A program made the translations under genes and the position numbers. 64,000 bases of DNA from an uncultured Clostridia bacterium (lineage in GTDB: Bacteria; Bacillota; Clostridia; Oscillospirales; Ruminococcaceae). The stretch's first letter is position 1. Each line of letters starts with the position of its first letter. Shown here in pieces: positions 37,535 to 47,086 of this stretch. Where the stretch lies: assembly GCA_947625195.1 (NCBI GenBank), contig CANQNK010000001.1, positions 1 through 64,000 of the forward strand. The letters are read 5' to 3'. The notes under the pieces are model-generated. The model searched no databases, had not been told where the DNA came from, and worked only from the letters and a program-made list of their open reading frames with translations.

Positions 37535-38913
37535 AATTCCTTAAAGCCGAATCTATCTGCTATTCTTTTTCTTATGGCAAGCATTGCGGTGTAGGTAGGC
37601 ATCATATATACCGCCCCGTCATAATCGGCAATATCGTCGATAAGTGCGGAATAATCCTTTTTTACTTTAATTTTATCGGTTCTTATCCCCGCGTATTTAA
37701 AGCGCATTGCCATTTCGTCGGCGCGAATTCCGGTTACCCAGATCTCGCTTAATTTATCGTCCACTGTAAGGAGCTTCTCAAAGTCTACGTCCCATATCCA
37801 GGAAACATCCGTGCCATCGGCGTAGTTGTCATTCAAAGCCACGATAAACAGCGAACGCTCCTTGTTGTTGCAAAGAAAGTTAAGAACCTGATTGCAGCCG
37901 GCGGGGTTTTTTACCAGAATCATTCTAAGTCGCGCGTTGTTTATCGGAAGCATCTCCATTCTGCCAAAGCCGCATTCAAAGGTTTCAAGAGCCTTTACGT
38001 CTGTTTCTGCATCAAAGCCGAGCGCGTAGCCGACGCACGCGGTTGCCGCAGCGTTGTAGATGTTGTATCCGCCCGGAAGGTTGATTTTCACCTTGTACTG
38101 CGCTTCGCCGATTTTGAGCGAAACTACCGAACAGCTTTCAGAGGTTTCAAATATATCGCTTACCGATACCTGCGGCACTGGTCTCTGGTAGCCGCAGCCC
38201 ATGCATTTAAAGCCGCCAAGATGACCAAAGGTGCGGTATGAATAAACGTACTGCGACTTGCATTTTATGCAGTACGGAGCATCTGATATCTCCTCAACCG
38301 TGCGCTCGTAAATAGGCTTGTCTACTCCGTAATATATGATCCTGTTGTGGATTTCATCTGCGATAGAAACGGTTAACGAGCAGTCCGCATTAAGACATAC
38401 CACGGCATTTTTTGAATTTTTTATTCCTGAAATAATGCTTGAAAGCGTGTGAGTGACCTCTCCGTAGCGGTCAAGCTGATCGCGAAAGACGTTAGTAACC
38501 AAAACGCATTTGGCGTTTAAATATTTTGATACTGTTTTAAATGCCGCCTCATCGCATTCTATCAAAGCCCAGTCGTATTTTTTCTTGCCAGTGATAGTTG
38601 AGTTCTGACAAAACTCCGCAGCAATTCCGCCAAGCATATTAGCTCCGCTTTTGTTGCAGAAATATGTCCTGCCTGATTCGATAAGTGTCTGCTCTATCAT
38701 TCTGGAAGAAGTCGTCTTGCCGTTAGTTCCGGTAACAACGATAGTGTTAACATCTTTTGCAAGGTCAGCCAAAACATTAGGGTACAGCCTTGCCGCGACT
38801 TCTCCCGGAAGGCTTGTTCCGCCCTTGCCGATAACTCTCAGCACCCAACGTGTAAACCTGCATGCTATGACCGCCGCAGTTAATTTGATTTTTCCCATTT
38901 TATCATTCCTCAC
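37525..38913 (-). CDS. murT: Lipid II isoglutaminyl synthase, Mur-ligase-like subunit
   Basis: VTGTNGKTTSSRM; inserted CIKCKSQY...CMGCG Zn ribbon; C-terminal MurT domain; operon with gatD. Confidence 0.93.
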   Translation of the reverse strand: MRNDKMGKIKLTAAVIACRFTRWVLRVIGKGGTSLPGEVAARLYPNVLADLAKDVNTIVVTGTNGKTTSSRMIEQTLIESGRTYFCNKSGANMLGGIAAEFCQNSTITGKKKYDWALIECDEAAFKTVSKYLNAKCVLVTNVFRDQLDRYGEVTHTLSSIISGIKNSKNAVVCLNADCSLTVSIADEIHNRIIYYGVDKPIYERTVEEISDAPYCIKCKSQYVYSYRTFGHLGGFKCMGCGYQRPVPQVSVSDIFETSESCSVVSLKIGEAQYKVKINLPGGYNIYNAAATACVGYALGFDAETDVKALETFECGFGRMEMLPINNARLRMILVKNPAGCNQVLNFLCNNKERSLFIVALNDNYADGTDVSWIWDVDFEKLLTVDDKLSEIWVTGIRADEMAMRFKYAGIRTDKIKVKKDYSALIDDIADYDGAVYMMPTYTAMLAIRKRIADRFGFKEFWK

Positions 38914-39218
38914 TGTCTGAGTTTGCTGTAATATGCAATAATGTGGCGCTGTCGCCCCTCGTTTACGTCAAAGCCGTTTATGTCAACACCGTTTCCGCTC
39001 ATCAAGGTTCCCGCCTTAAAGTCAGAAACCTTACAGCGAAAGACCTCTTTTGCCTCAAGCAGAATTACTACCTCGTTTCCGTTTAATGATATCCCGCCGT
39101 TTCTTCCTATAATTTTTTCCTCTGCATTTATCATTTCAACGGCATAGCTTATCCTTTTTCCGTGAAACTCAACTATGTCTTTAAGCTTAGTCTTTTTCTC
39201 TTTTTTTAAAAGCCCCAT
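38910..39218 (-). CDS. Uncharacterised protein between maf and murT
   Basis: 102 aa; 4-nt overlap with murT suggests translational coupling; no family recognised. Confidence 0.65.
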   Translation of the reverse strand: MGLLKKEKKTKLKDIVEFHGKRISYAVEMINAEEKIIGRNGGISLNGNEVVILLEAKEVFRCKVSDFKAGTLMSGNGVDINGFDVNEGRQRHIIAYYSKLRQ

Positions 39219-39230
39219 ACTGTCCTCCGG

Positions 39231-39809
39231 TCATTCACCGCAGATAAACGATATAAGCTCTCTTTTAAGCCGTGAAACAGGAAGTCCCACCACGTTAAAA
39301 AAGTCGCCCTCAATGCCTTTTACAAGCGTTGCCCCGTATCCTTGAATACCGTATGCTCCCGCCTTGTCAAACGGCTCTCCCGTGGATAGATACCACTCTA
39401 TCTCATCGTCGTGAATGGGGTAAAAGGTCACCTTTGTTTCAACGGTAAAGGATTTTATTTTGTCGTCCTTTTTAAGACAAATACCGCTCAATACCGAGTG
39501 AGTTTTGCCTGACAGAGTTTTAAGCATTCCGTAAGCGTCAACTCTGTTTTTTGGTTTGCCCATTATTTTACCGTCACATAAAACAAGGGTATCGCAGCCG
39601 ATTATCAGCGCACCTGAAACATCTGTTGCCTTTGCTTTTCTTATCGCAAGCGCCTCAGCAATGCGCTCCTGTCTTATGATAAGGTCCACCCTTTCGTCGA
39701 TATCAGCGGGCATAACCTCATAATTTTCTGTGATAAGGCTCATAAGCTCTTTTCTCCTCGGAGAAGCAGAGGCAAGAATTATTCTTTCTGAGTTAAATAC
39801 GTCAGTCAT
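39231..39809 (-). CDS. maf: Maf-family nucleotide pyrophosphatase
   Basis: IILASASPRRKELM, GCDTLV, FDKAGAYGIQGYGA. Confidence 0.95.
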   Translation of the reverse strand: MTDVFNSERIILASASPRRKELMSLITENYEVMPADIDERVDLIIRQERIAEALAIRKAKATDVSGALIIGCDTLVLCDGKIMGKPKNRVDAYGMLKTLSGKTHSVLSGICLKKDDKIKSFTVETKVTFYPIHDDEIEWYLSTGEPFDKAGAYGIQGYGATLVKGIEGDFFNVVGLPVSRLKRELISFICGE

Positions 39810-39835
39810 AAGCTCTCTCCCTGTAAAAATACTTT

Positions 39836-39866
39836 AAAACCCCCGAAAGAAATTCCGAGGGTTTTA
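39836..39866 (-). terminator. Rho-independent terminator between glf and maf
   Basis: AAAACCCCCGaaagaaattCCGAGGGTTTT. Confidence 0.6.
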
Positions 39867-39875
39867 TTCTTTTAG

Positions 39876-41042
39876 TCAATCGGCGGTCGTCTTTGAAAAT
39901 TCGTTTCTTACGGCGCTAAATGCAGCAAGGATAACCTTGTCCATATCAAAATAGCTGTAATTTCCCAGTCTGCCTCCGAAAATCACGTTATCCTCCTTGT
40001 CCGCAAGCTCTTTGTATTTTGCGAAAAGAGCGCCGTTTTTATCGTCGTTGAGAGGGTAGTATGGCTCAATTCCCTTGTGCCACTCCTGAGAATATTCGCG
40101 CGATATAATTGTTTTTGGCTGCTTGCCGAACTCAAAGTGCTTGTGCTCGATAATTCGGGTAAAGCCTACCTCGTGGCTAGTGTAGTTTACAACTGCGTTG
40201 CCCTGATAGTTTTCCTCATTAAGCGTTTCGGTCTCAAAGCGCACAGAGCGGTACTCAAGCGGTCCGTACTTAAATCCGTAAAACTCGTCTATCATTCCGG
40301 TGAATACGGTCTTGTCTGCAATGCACTCGTTTCCCTTTATAAAGTCAAAGTAATCGGTGCTTACCAAAACATCGGCTCCATCGAGCATTTTTTCAATTAT
40401 CTGGGTATAGCCGCCTTTTGGGATCCCCTGATAAGGGTCGTTGAAGTAGTTGTTGTCGTAGGTAAACCTGAGCGGCAGTCTTTTTATAATGAATGAGGGA
40501 AGATCCTTGCAATCGCGTCCCCACTGCTTTTCGGTGTATTCCTTTATAAGCTTTTTGTAAATGTCCTCGCCCACCAAGGAAAGAGCCTGTTCCTCAAGGT
40601 TTATGGGTTCAATGATGCCAAGCTTTTCGGTCTGTTCTTTGATTTTTTTCTTTGCTTCCTTTGGGGTTTTAACCCCCCACAGACCGTGGAAGGTGTTCAT
40701 GTTAAACGGAAGATTGTAAAGCTCGTCGTGATATCTTGCAACGGGCGAGTTTATATAGTTGTTAAACTCGGCAAAGCGGTTGATGTAGTTCCATACCTTT
40801 TTGTCTGAGGTATGGAAAATATGCGCGCCGTAAACGTGAACGTTTATGCCCTCGCGGTTTTCGGTGTATATATTTCCGCCGATATGGTCTCTCTTATCAA
40901 TTACCAGACAGGTTTTGCTGTTTGCCATAGCCTCATAAGCAAAAACCGCTCCGTAAAGGCCCGCGCCTACTATGAGGTAGTCGTAATGCTTAGTCATTTG
41001 CCTTTTCCTCCAATCTTTCGTCATATACGCTGTAAACAGCAT
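39876..41042 (-). CDS. glf: UDP-galactopyranose mutase
   Basis: YDYLIVGAGLYGAVFAYEA, HIGGNIYTENREGINVHVYGAHIFHTSDKKVWNYI, GGRLGNYSYFDMD. Likely start 40997. Confidence 0.96.
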   Translation of the reverse strand: MLFTAYMTKDWRKRQMTKHYDYLIVGAGLYGAVFAYEAMANSKTCLVIDKRDHIGGNIYTENREGINVHVYGAHIFHTSDKKVWNYINRFAEFNNYINSPVARYHDELYNLPFNMNTFHGLWGVKTPKEAKKKIKEQTEKLGIIEPINLEEQALSLVGEDIYKKLIKEYTEKQWGRDCKDLPSFIIKRLPLRFTYDNNYFNDPYQGIPKGGYTQIIEKMLDGADVLVSTDYFDFIKGNECIADKTVFTGMIDEFYGFKYGPLEYRSVRFETETLNEENYQGNAVVNYTSHEVGFTRIIEHKHFEFGKQPKTIISREYSQEWHKGIEPYYPLNDDKNGALFAKYKELADKEDNVIFGGRLGNYSYFDMDKVILAAFSAVRNEFSKTTAD

Positions 41043-43440
41043 TCGACTTTATCTTTTTAGTTGAGAATATTGCGTTTTCAAGCCATTTTAAAGACCGGTC
41101 TTTTTCTTCTTTGAGCTTTTTGTTTACAGGCTCGTAATCAATGGGCTCAAGCAGCTCATCGTGTTCGGTTATGGTTCCTATGTTCTCATCACGAACAAGA
41201 TGCGACTCCAGTCCCAAAAGCTCAACAAGAGAGAAAAATCTGGTTGTCCCGCGAGAAAGATTAGCTATCGCGATAAGCGGTTTGTTGTAAAGGATTCCGA
41301 AGCTTAAGCCGTGGCAGGAATCGGTAAACAAAAAGTCGCAGTTTTTGATGTTGTATATCCAGTCGCCTTCGTTTAGGTCTTTTACGCAGTTAAGACCCAT
41401 TTTCTGGCTGTTTTCTTCAAAGTTTTTCTCCCAGCCGTCAAGCATGATTCTCACCGGCTTATTGAGCTTTTGAGAGATCCACTCAATAGCCTTTTTCTTT
41501 TCCTCGGAGGGGTTTAAAATATATGCTGTGATGAATCCGTCAGACGAGCGCTCCTTAAAGCATATATCCTCGTCCGCTTCATAGCTGTAGTCGGGGCTTG
41601 CGTATCTTGATTCCTCAGCGATCTTATCAAAAATTTCTCTTTCGGCAATAAACACCGGGTCTAAAACCTGTGTCGCGTCAAGGTCATACTTTTCCTTCAT
41701 AAACTTTACACCTGAGGATTCTCTCATAGACACGCTGTCAAACCTGTGAAGGTAATGCTTTATGGTAGTCGTTTCAGGCTCCGGAGCAAAATCAAACGGA
41801 TGACCGATAGAGGTAGCGTAGGCTATCTTTTTCTTCTCGTCTTCAACAAAGTCAAAATAGAACGAAAAGCCAAAAAACCTGTTTATTCCCCTGTGCCACA
41901 TCTGATCGCTTCCCATTAAAAATGTATCGACATGTCGGTTAAGCTCTTTTAATTCATGAGGCCAGTAATGACGGCTTATATTATATCCGTGCGTTTCGGC
42001 GAATATTCTTGCCTTTGAACGGCCAAACTCAGGGTCGTCATCAGTATTCGGAACATAACATTTGTCAACCATCAAAACGTTCAGACCAAATGATTCCACG
42101 ACCTTCATTAAAGCGTAATAGGTCGCAACACTTCCGTAGTTACAGCCAAACCAGGCGCCCATTATAGCAACGTCAAATTTTCTGTTTTGTGCATAGTCAA
42201 GCGCTTTTTCGATAGACGCACCCTTTTTTATCAGGTCAAAGAAAGGATACCTCTGTTCGTTTCTCCTAAACGGATGCTGATATGGCTGTCCTGTTTTCTT
42301 GATATCCTCGCAGGGAACCTGTGCACAAACGATAAGCTTATCCTTGATTTCTTCAAATGCCTTTGCGCCAACTTCACTGTTTACCGATACTATTGAGGTT
42401 CCCTTGCCGTCGGTGTAATCGGGATTGTATCTTGCAATTCCCCAAAAATCCGCAAGGGTTATGTCTCCCTGCCTGGGAAGTGCCGAGAACGAACACTCGC
42501 CGCAGAATTCTCTTACGGATATGCAGGGTAAAAACGCTCTGTAAAAAGGATCGACTTCGCGGCGCTGTCTGTAAATTTCTCCGTCCTGATACTCAACTGT
42601 CATTTCAGTAGACCAGCCGTAAAAATCCTTGTCTCTGAATCCCACACGCTTTACCGGCTTTTTGTGATACTCCGTAAGATATTTTTCAAACAGCTTGGGC
42701 GAAGGCCCTCCGTGACACATAAGGTCAATAGAGAGGAGCTTTTTGGGGCGCTTACCCAGGTATGCATAAAGACCTGCAACCTGACAGCCGCAGCCGCAGA
42801 AAAGAACGTGCTTGCCTTCCTTTAAAAACTCGCCTATTTGTCTGTAAACTGTGTTAGCGTCGCTTTGAACGTACTTTGAAAGACGCAGCTTGTCAAGCTC
42901 ATCAGGGCTTTTGATTATCATATGCTCAACCTTAAGATCGTCGGTATAGCCTGCACCACAGACATATCCGCCCTTGTCAAAAACGCTTTGCGCCAGAAGC
43001 GTGAAAAGTCCGCCTGAAGAGCTTTTTGCTCTGATCTCATCGCTTCCGTAAGCCGCATAGCAGGTCGGCTCTGAGCGGTTTTTATATTTTGTGTTGATAG
43101 AAGGACATCTCTTTTTGCAAAGCCCGCATTCTATACATTTTTCGTCATTAACTTCAGGCTCCAAGAATCCTTCGTCGTTATAAACCATAGTTATTGCACC
43201 TGTCGGGCAAAGATTATAGCACGCGCCGCAGCCGCAGCAGTACTTTGGCAAAAGCGTTTTTACCGATTTGCACCGGGGATCAGTTTCCTTCACAACTGGC
43301 ATATGCTCTTCGGGTGTGTTCTCCGGTGCTTTGTCCGGAGCAGATGTAAAAGATTTCTTTGCATTGTCCCAGGCGAGCGGAGAGCGAAACGCCTCCTTGG
43401 CCGAGTTCATTCTTATTAAAAACGATTTGTATTTACTCAT
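40990..43440 (-). CDS. Fusion protein: 4Fe-4S ferredoxin + F420 hydrogenase/dehydrogenase beta-subunit-like (FrhB-like) + polysaccharide pyruvyl transferase
   Basis: CCGCGACYNLCPTGAI and CIECGLCKKRCP; FCGCGCQVAGLYAYLG, FCGECSFSALPRQGDITLADFWG; C-terminal CNYGSVATYYALMKVVESFG...DTFLMGSDQMWHRG...FTDSCHGLSFGI. Confidence 0.88.
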   Translation of the reverse strand: MSKYKSFLIRMNSAKEAFRSPLAWDNAKKSFTSAPDKAPENTPEEHMPVVKETDPRCKSVKTLLPKYCCGCGACYNLCPTGAITMVYNDEGFLEPEVNDEKCIECGLCKKRCPSINTKYKNRSEPTCYAAYGSDEIRAKSSSGGLFTLLAQSVFDKGGYVCGAGYTDDLKVEHMIIKSPDELDKLRLSKYVQSDANTVYRQIGEFLKEGKHVLFCGCGCQVAGLYAYLGKRPKKLLSIDLMCHGGPSPKLFEKYLTEYHKKPVKRVGFRDKDFYGWSTEMTVEYQDGEIYRQRREVDPFYRAFLPCISVREFCGECSFSALPRQGDITLADFWGIARYNPDYTDGKGTSIVSVNSEVGAKAFEEIKDKLIVCAQVPCEDIKKTGQPYQHPFRRNEQRYPFFDLIKKGASIEKALDYAQNRKFDVAIMGAWFGCNYGSVATYYALMKVVESFGLNVLMVDKCYVPNTDDDPEFGRSKARIFAETHGYNISRHYWPHELKELNRHVDTFLMGSDQMWHRGINRFFGFSFYFDFVEDEKKKIAYATSIGHPFDFAPEPETTTIKHYLHRFDSVSMRESSGVKFMKEKYDLDATQVLDPVFIAEREIFDKIAEESRYASPDYSYEADEDICFKERSSDGFITAYILNPSEEKKKAIEWISQKLNKPVRIMLDGWEKNFEENSQKMGLNCVKDLNEGDWIYNIKNCDFLFTDSCHGLSFGILYNKPLIAIANLSRGTTRFFSLVELLGLESHLVRDENIGTITEHDELLEPIDYEPVNKKLKEEKDRSLKWLENAIFSTKKIKSNAVYSVYDERLEEKAND

Positions 43441-45269
43441 ATATCAAGATAACCTTTCCAGAACTCAGTACTTGTCATTCTTTTGAATTCATCTCTGTAT
43501 GCCTTTTCCACTGCCTCGTGGTTTTTCTTATAGTTCTTCATTGTTTTCCTATAGCGCTTTATCAGCGCAAAGCATTTTCTGCGGTTTATGGTTCTCATAA
43601 CTGCGGTGTTATCCTTATTATTCACCGCAATCAGTCTTTTTCTCATAAAGTTTTTGCCAGGAACATTAAAAAAGTCAAAAGAGATCACTTCAGGCCATCT
43701 TCTGAGCAAAAAGCCGGGTAAAAGGTGGCCGTTAATGGTCACAATATACCATAGCTTTGAAATCTTGCCGAGTCTTTTGTATGAATACGGATCCTTGTTT
43801 TTTATGTTATACTGAGCAAAATCGGATATGGGAGAAAGCTTGTCGTTTTTCTTATTGTGTTCCTTTATCGACTGCTCGCCGTTAAGGTTTTCCAAAAACT
43901 CAGGGCCCTTCATAAAATCGTCGATAGAGTCTAAAAGCTGTTCTGCGTTTGAGTATGCAAATCTGGTTATCTCAAGCCAGAACATCGGTTTTATTCTGTT
44001 TAAAAAGTTAACCTCGGGGCAGATTCCGCTTGCCGCCTGAACGACAAAGCTGTTTCTGTGAACCTGATAAAGCTCCATTGCGGCGTTGAATTTTCCCGCA
44101 AAGCCTACGTGCCATATGCAGATTCCGTTCATGGTCAGAAATCTTGCTTTGTTTCTTAAACTGAACTCGACGTCGTCACCCCGCACAAAAACGGGAAGCG
44201 GCAGACCGTTTTTCTCTATATGCTCCACAGGAATACAGCAATACCACCAACCGGCATAAGAGTTTGCTCTTTCGTCCAGCTTTTCGTTGTCGATAACGTT
44301 TGCAATGTTACGCATATCCATAGCTGATTTTACGGGACCGTACTCGCCGTTTGCCACACGAATATAGCCCACGTCTTCATACTGTCTTTCACGGATATCA
44401 TAATCAAACATTGCTCCGCTCACAAAGCAGTCATGGTACTCTTCTTTTAATATTCTCAATAAGTAGTACGTTCTGAAAAGGCTTTCGGTCATAATAAGTA
44501 CATCGTCGTCCATTAAAAGCACGTGAGTAGGTTTTTGTCGCAGGGCCAAGGCTTCTATCATACCGCGTGTAAAGCCTCCGGCGCCGCCCACATTTTTATT
44601 CGGATATACCTTTATTCCGAACCCGTCAAACTCGCTGGGATCAAGCGTTCTTCCATTGTCGATAACGTGAACGAATATGTTGTCCTTAAGATCGCTGTCT
44701 TCGCATAAAACCTTGCTCTTTAAAAGAGATATGTTTTTCTTTATGTAATCTTCCTTTTTAAAGGTAGTGGTAGCAAGAGAGATCCTTATATCTCTTATCT
44801 TGTCATCGTCAACCTCTGCTGAGTACCAGCCCTTGTAGATATATAAATTCTCAAGAGCGGTTATCTCAAATGAAACAAGAGGCTTGTTTGTATCGGGAAT
44901 ATCAATAATTACTTCCGTTTTATCTTCGGCGGAGATAATCGTGTTTGAAATGACGGCGTAGTTAATGTTCTTTGAATTTTTGAAAACCTCCAGAAGCTCA
45001 ACCGAGCCTTTTCCCTTGATTATAAGATGAAGCTTAAAGTTTTTTGCGTAGGTTTTTTTGCGCAGCATATTTACTTGAAGGCAGTTAAAGTATGAAACAA
45101 AGTCAACACAATCGAGCTTTCTCATAATGTGACATTTCTCCTCCGGGTCATAAACCAAAGGAAGTATGTTGTTGTAGTTTGTTGCGCGATACATTATTTC
45201 AGGATACTTTCTGAAATTTGCGTCCGCGTCATACTGCATAATGACATTTTGAAGCTTTACCGTACTCAT
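43437..45269 (-). CDS. GlfT2-like galactofuranosyltransferase (GT2)
   Basis: N-terminal beta-sandwich-like region, GT-A core VLLMDDDVLI, SYAGWWYCCIPVEHI, FVRGDDVEFSLR; clustered with glf. Confidence 0.85.
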   Translation of the reverse strand: MSTVKLQNVIMQYDADANFRKYPEIMYRATNYNNILPLVYDPEEKCHIMRKLDCVDFVSYFNCLQVNMLRKKTYAKNFKLHLIIKGKGSVELLEVFKNSKNINYAVISNTIISAEDKTEVIIDIPDTNKPLVSFEITALENLYIYKGWYSAEVDDDKIRDIRISLATTTFKKEDYIKKNISLLKSKVLCEDSDLKDNIFVHVIDNGRTLDPSEFDGFGIKVYPNKNVGGAGGFTRGMIEALALRQKPTHVLLMDDDVLIMTESLFRTYYLLRILKEEYHDCFVSGAMFDYDIRERQYEDVGYIRVANGEYGPVKSAMDMRNIANVIDNEKLDERANSYAGWWYCCIPVEHIEKNGLPLPVFVRGDDVEFSLRNKARFLTMNGICIWHVGFAGKFNAAMELYQVHRNSFVVQAASGICPEVNFLNRIKPMFWLEITRFAYSNAEQLLDSIDDFMKGPEFLENLNGEQSIKEHNKKNDKLSPISDFAQYNIKNKDPYSYKRLGKISKLWYIVTINGHLLPGFLLRRWPEVISFDFFNVPGKNFMRKRLIAVNNKDNTAVMRTINRRKCFALIKRYRKTMKNYKKNHEAVEKAYRDEFKRMTSTEFWKGYLDI

Positions 45270-45318
45270 TTTAAATAATCAGCCTTTCTCTTATTTTCTG
45301 CCGTTTTATGTTTTTATA

Positions 45319-46164
45319 TTAGGTTGGTTTTTTCTGAGCGTCAAGCTGTTTTTGTTTCTCCCGCTCAATGCGCTCCTTTTCTTTCACGTCGGCAATTGTG
45401 TTCTGATAAGCGCTGCAAACCTCAGAGGCGTCTCCGGACATAACGGTTTTTCCTCTGTTAATCCACATCGCTTTAGTACAAAGACGTTGTATATCGTTTA
45501 TGTTATGCGAAACCAGAAGCAGCGTCGTTCCGCCGGAAAGCATGTGATTCATACGCTCCATACATTTTTTTCTGAAAAGAGCGTCTCCCACCGCGAGAAT
45601 CTCGTCAACGATAAGAATATCGGGTTCCATTACCGTGGCAATTGAAAAGCTGAGTCTTGTTTTCATTCCCGAAGAAAAGTTTTTTACAGGTGAATCCAAA
45701 AATTCTTCAAGCTCTGAAAAGGACACTATGTCGTCGAACTTAGAGTTTATAAAGCTTTTTGAATAACCGAGTATCGTGCCGTTTAAGTATATGTTTTCTT
45801 TTGCCGTAAGCTGCGGGTCTATACCAGCTCCCAGCTCTATCAAAGATGCGATGGTGCCGTTTACACTTACCGTTCCCTTATAGGGCTTAAGTATCTTGCT
45901 TATCACCTTTAAAAGGGTGGATTTTCCTGCACCGTTAGTTCCTACAAATCCCCAGGCCTCACCGGGCTTTATATGAAGGTTTATATCCTGAAGAGCCAGA
46001 AACTCCTGAAACATAAGCTCGTGTCTGACAAGCTTTACAAAATATTCCTTAAGATTATCAACGCTTTCGCTTGCCTTGTTAAAGCGCACGGTAACGTTGT
46101 TAAGATCAACTATATATTCGCTTTTTTTCTCTTCCTTGGGAAGGTCTCTTACAAATCCAAACAC
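45319..46164 (-). CDS. Polysaccharide ABC transporter ATP-binding protein (Wzt/TagH type)
   Basis: GTNGAGKSTLLK, SSGMKTRLSFSIATVMEPDILIVDEILAVGD. Confidence 0.93.
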   Translation of the reverse strand: MFGFVRDLPKEEKKSEYIVDLNNVTVRFNKASESVDNLKEYFVKLVRHELMFQEFLALQDINLHIKPGEAWGFVGTNGAGKSTLLKVISKILKPYKGTVSVNGTIASLIELGAGIDPQLTAKENIYLNGTILGYSKSFINSKFDDIVSFSELEEFLDSPVKNFSSGMKTRLSFSIATVMEPDILIVDEILAVGDALFRKKCMERMNHMLSGGTTLLLVSHNINDIQRLCTKAMWINRGKTVMSGDASEVCSAYQNTIADVKEKERIEREKQKQLDAQKKPT

Positions 46165-46178
46165 AGTGTTTTCCTCTC

Positions 46179-47036
46179 TTAAATATAAAGAATAAACTTG
46201 TCCTGTTTTCTCTTGAAGAAGAAAACTCCGATAGCGAGCATTGCAAGAGCATACGCTGCGCCGACAAGAAAGTTTTGGGCAAAGATTCTGGTGTTATAAA
46301 CCACTTCAAGTCCGTTTCTGCCCATCCATATTATGTCTCTGAACTGTTTGATGTAGATGTACGCAGGGTTAAGATGCTCAACTATAAACTGCACCCACGG
46401 AACGGCTTTGAGCATACTTGCGTCATAAAATATTGCAGAAAGGTACAGCCAGGCAACCGTTATTGCGTTATAAATATATCTTATATCTCTGAAAAACACG
46501 TGCAGCTCTGCAAGCAAAAAGCCCAGTCCCAGAGAAAACACATAAACCTGAATTACCACTATAGGGAATAGGAGGTTATAAAATGAAAACAAACACTCAG
46601 ACCTGACAATTGATAAAAATGCCATAACAAGCACGAGCGCTCCCATTGAGAAAACAAAGTCAATCATAGAGCTTGTGATTTTCGCAAGGGGAAACATAAA
46701 CTTAGAAACGTAGGTTTTTTTAAGTAAAACAGCGTTATCTGTTATCGAGCCCAGCGCTTTGCCGGTCGAGGTGTTTATAAATTCAAAAATTATTCGTCCG
46801 CAAAGAAGATATATAGGAAAGTTAGGAAGATTTCTTCCGAACATGGTCGAGAAAACTATTGTCATTACTATCATTACCAGCAGCGGATTGAGAATACTCC
46901 ACAGGTATCCCAGAAAGCTTCTTCTGTACTTAAGCTTTAAATCTCTGGATACCAGCTGGCCTAAAAGATCACGGTATTTAGACACCTCAAGAAAGCTTCC
47001 TTCTTTAGGTTCAAATCTCCATTTTGCTTTAGTCAT
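46179..47036 (-). CDS. Polysaccharide ABC transporter permease (Wzm/TagG type)
   Basis: LLGQLVSRDLKLKYRRSFLGYLWSILNPL; six TM segments. Confidence 0.93.
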   Translation of the reverse strand: MTKAKWRFEPKEGSFLEVSKYRDLLGQLVSRDLKLKYRRSFLGYLWSILNPLLVMIVMTIVFSTMFGRNLPNFPIYLLCGRIIFEFINTSTGKALGSITDNAVLLKKTYVSKFMFPLAKITSSMIDFVFSMGALVLVMAFLSIVRSECLFSFYNLLFPIVVIQVYVFSLGLGFLLAELHVFFRDIRYIYNAITVAWLYLSAIFYDASMLKAVPWVQFIVEHLNPAYIYIKQFRDIIWMGRNGLEVVYNTRIFAQNFLVGAAYALAMLAIGVFFFKRKQDKFILYI

Positions 47037-47086
47037 TTGTTTTATCGTTCCTTTCAGAAAATAAGGCAGGTCGTCGCAAACGGTTC

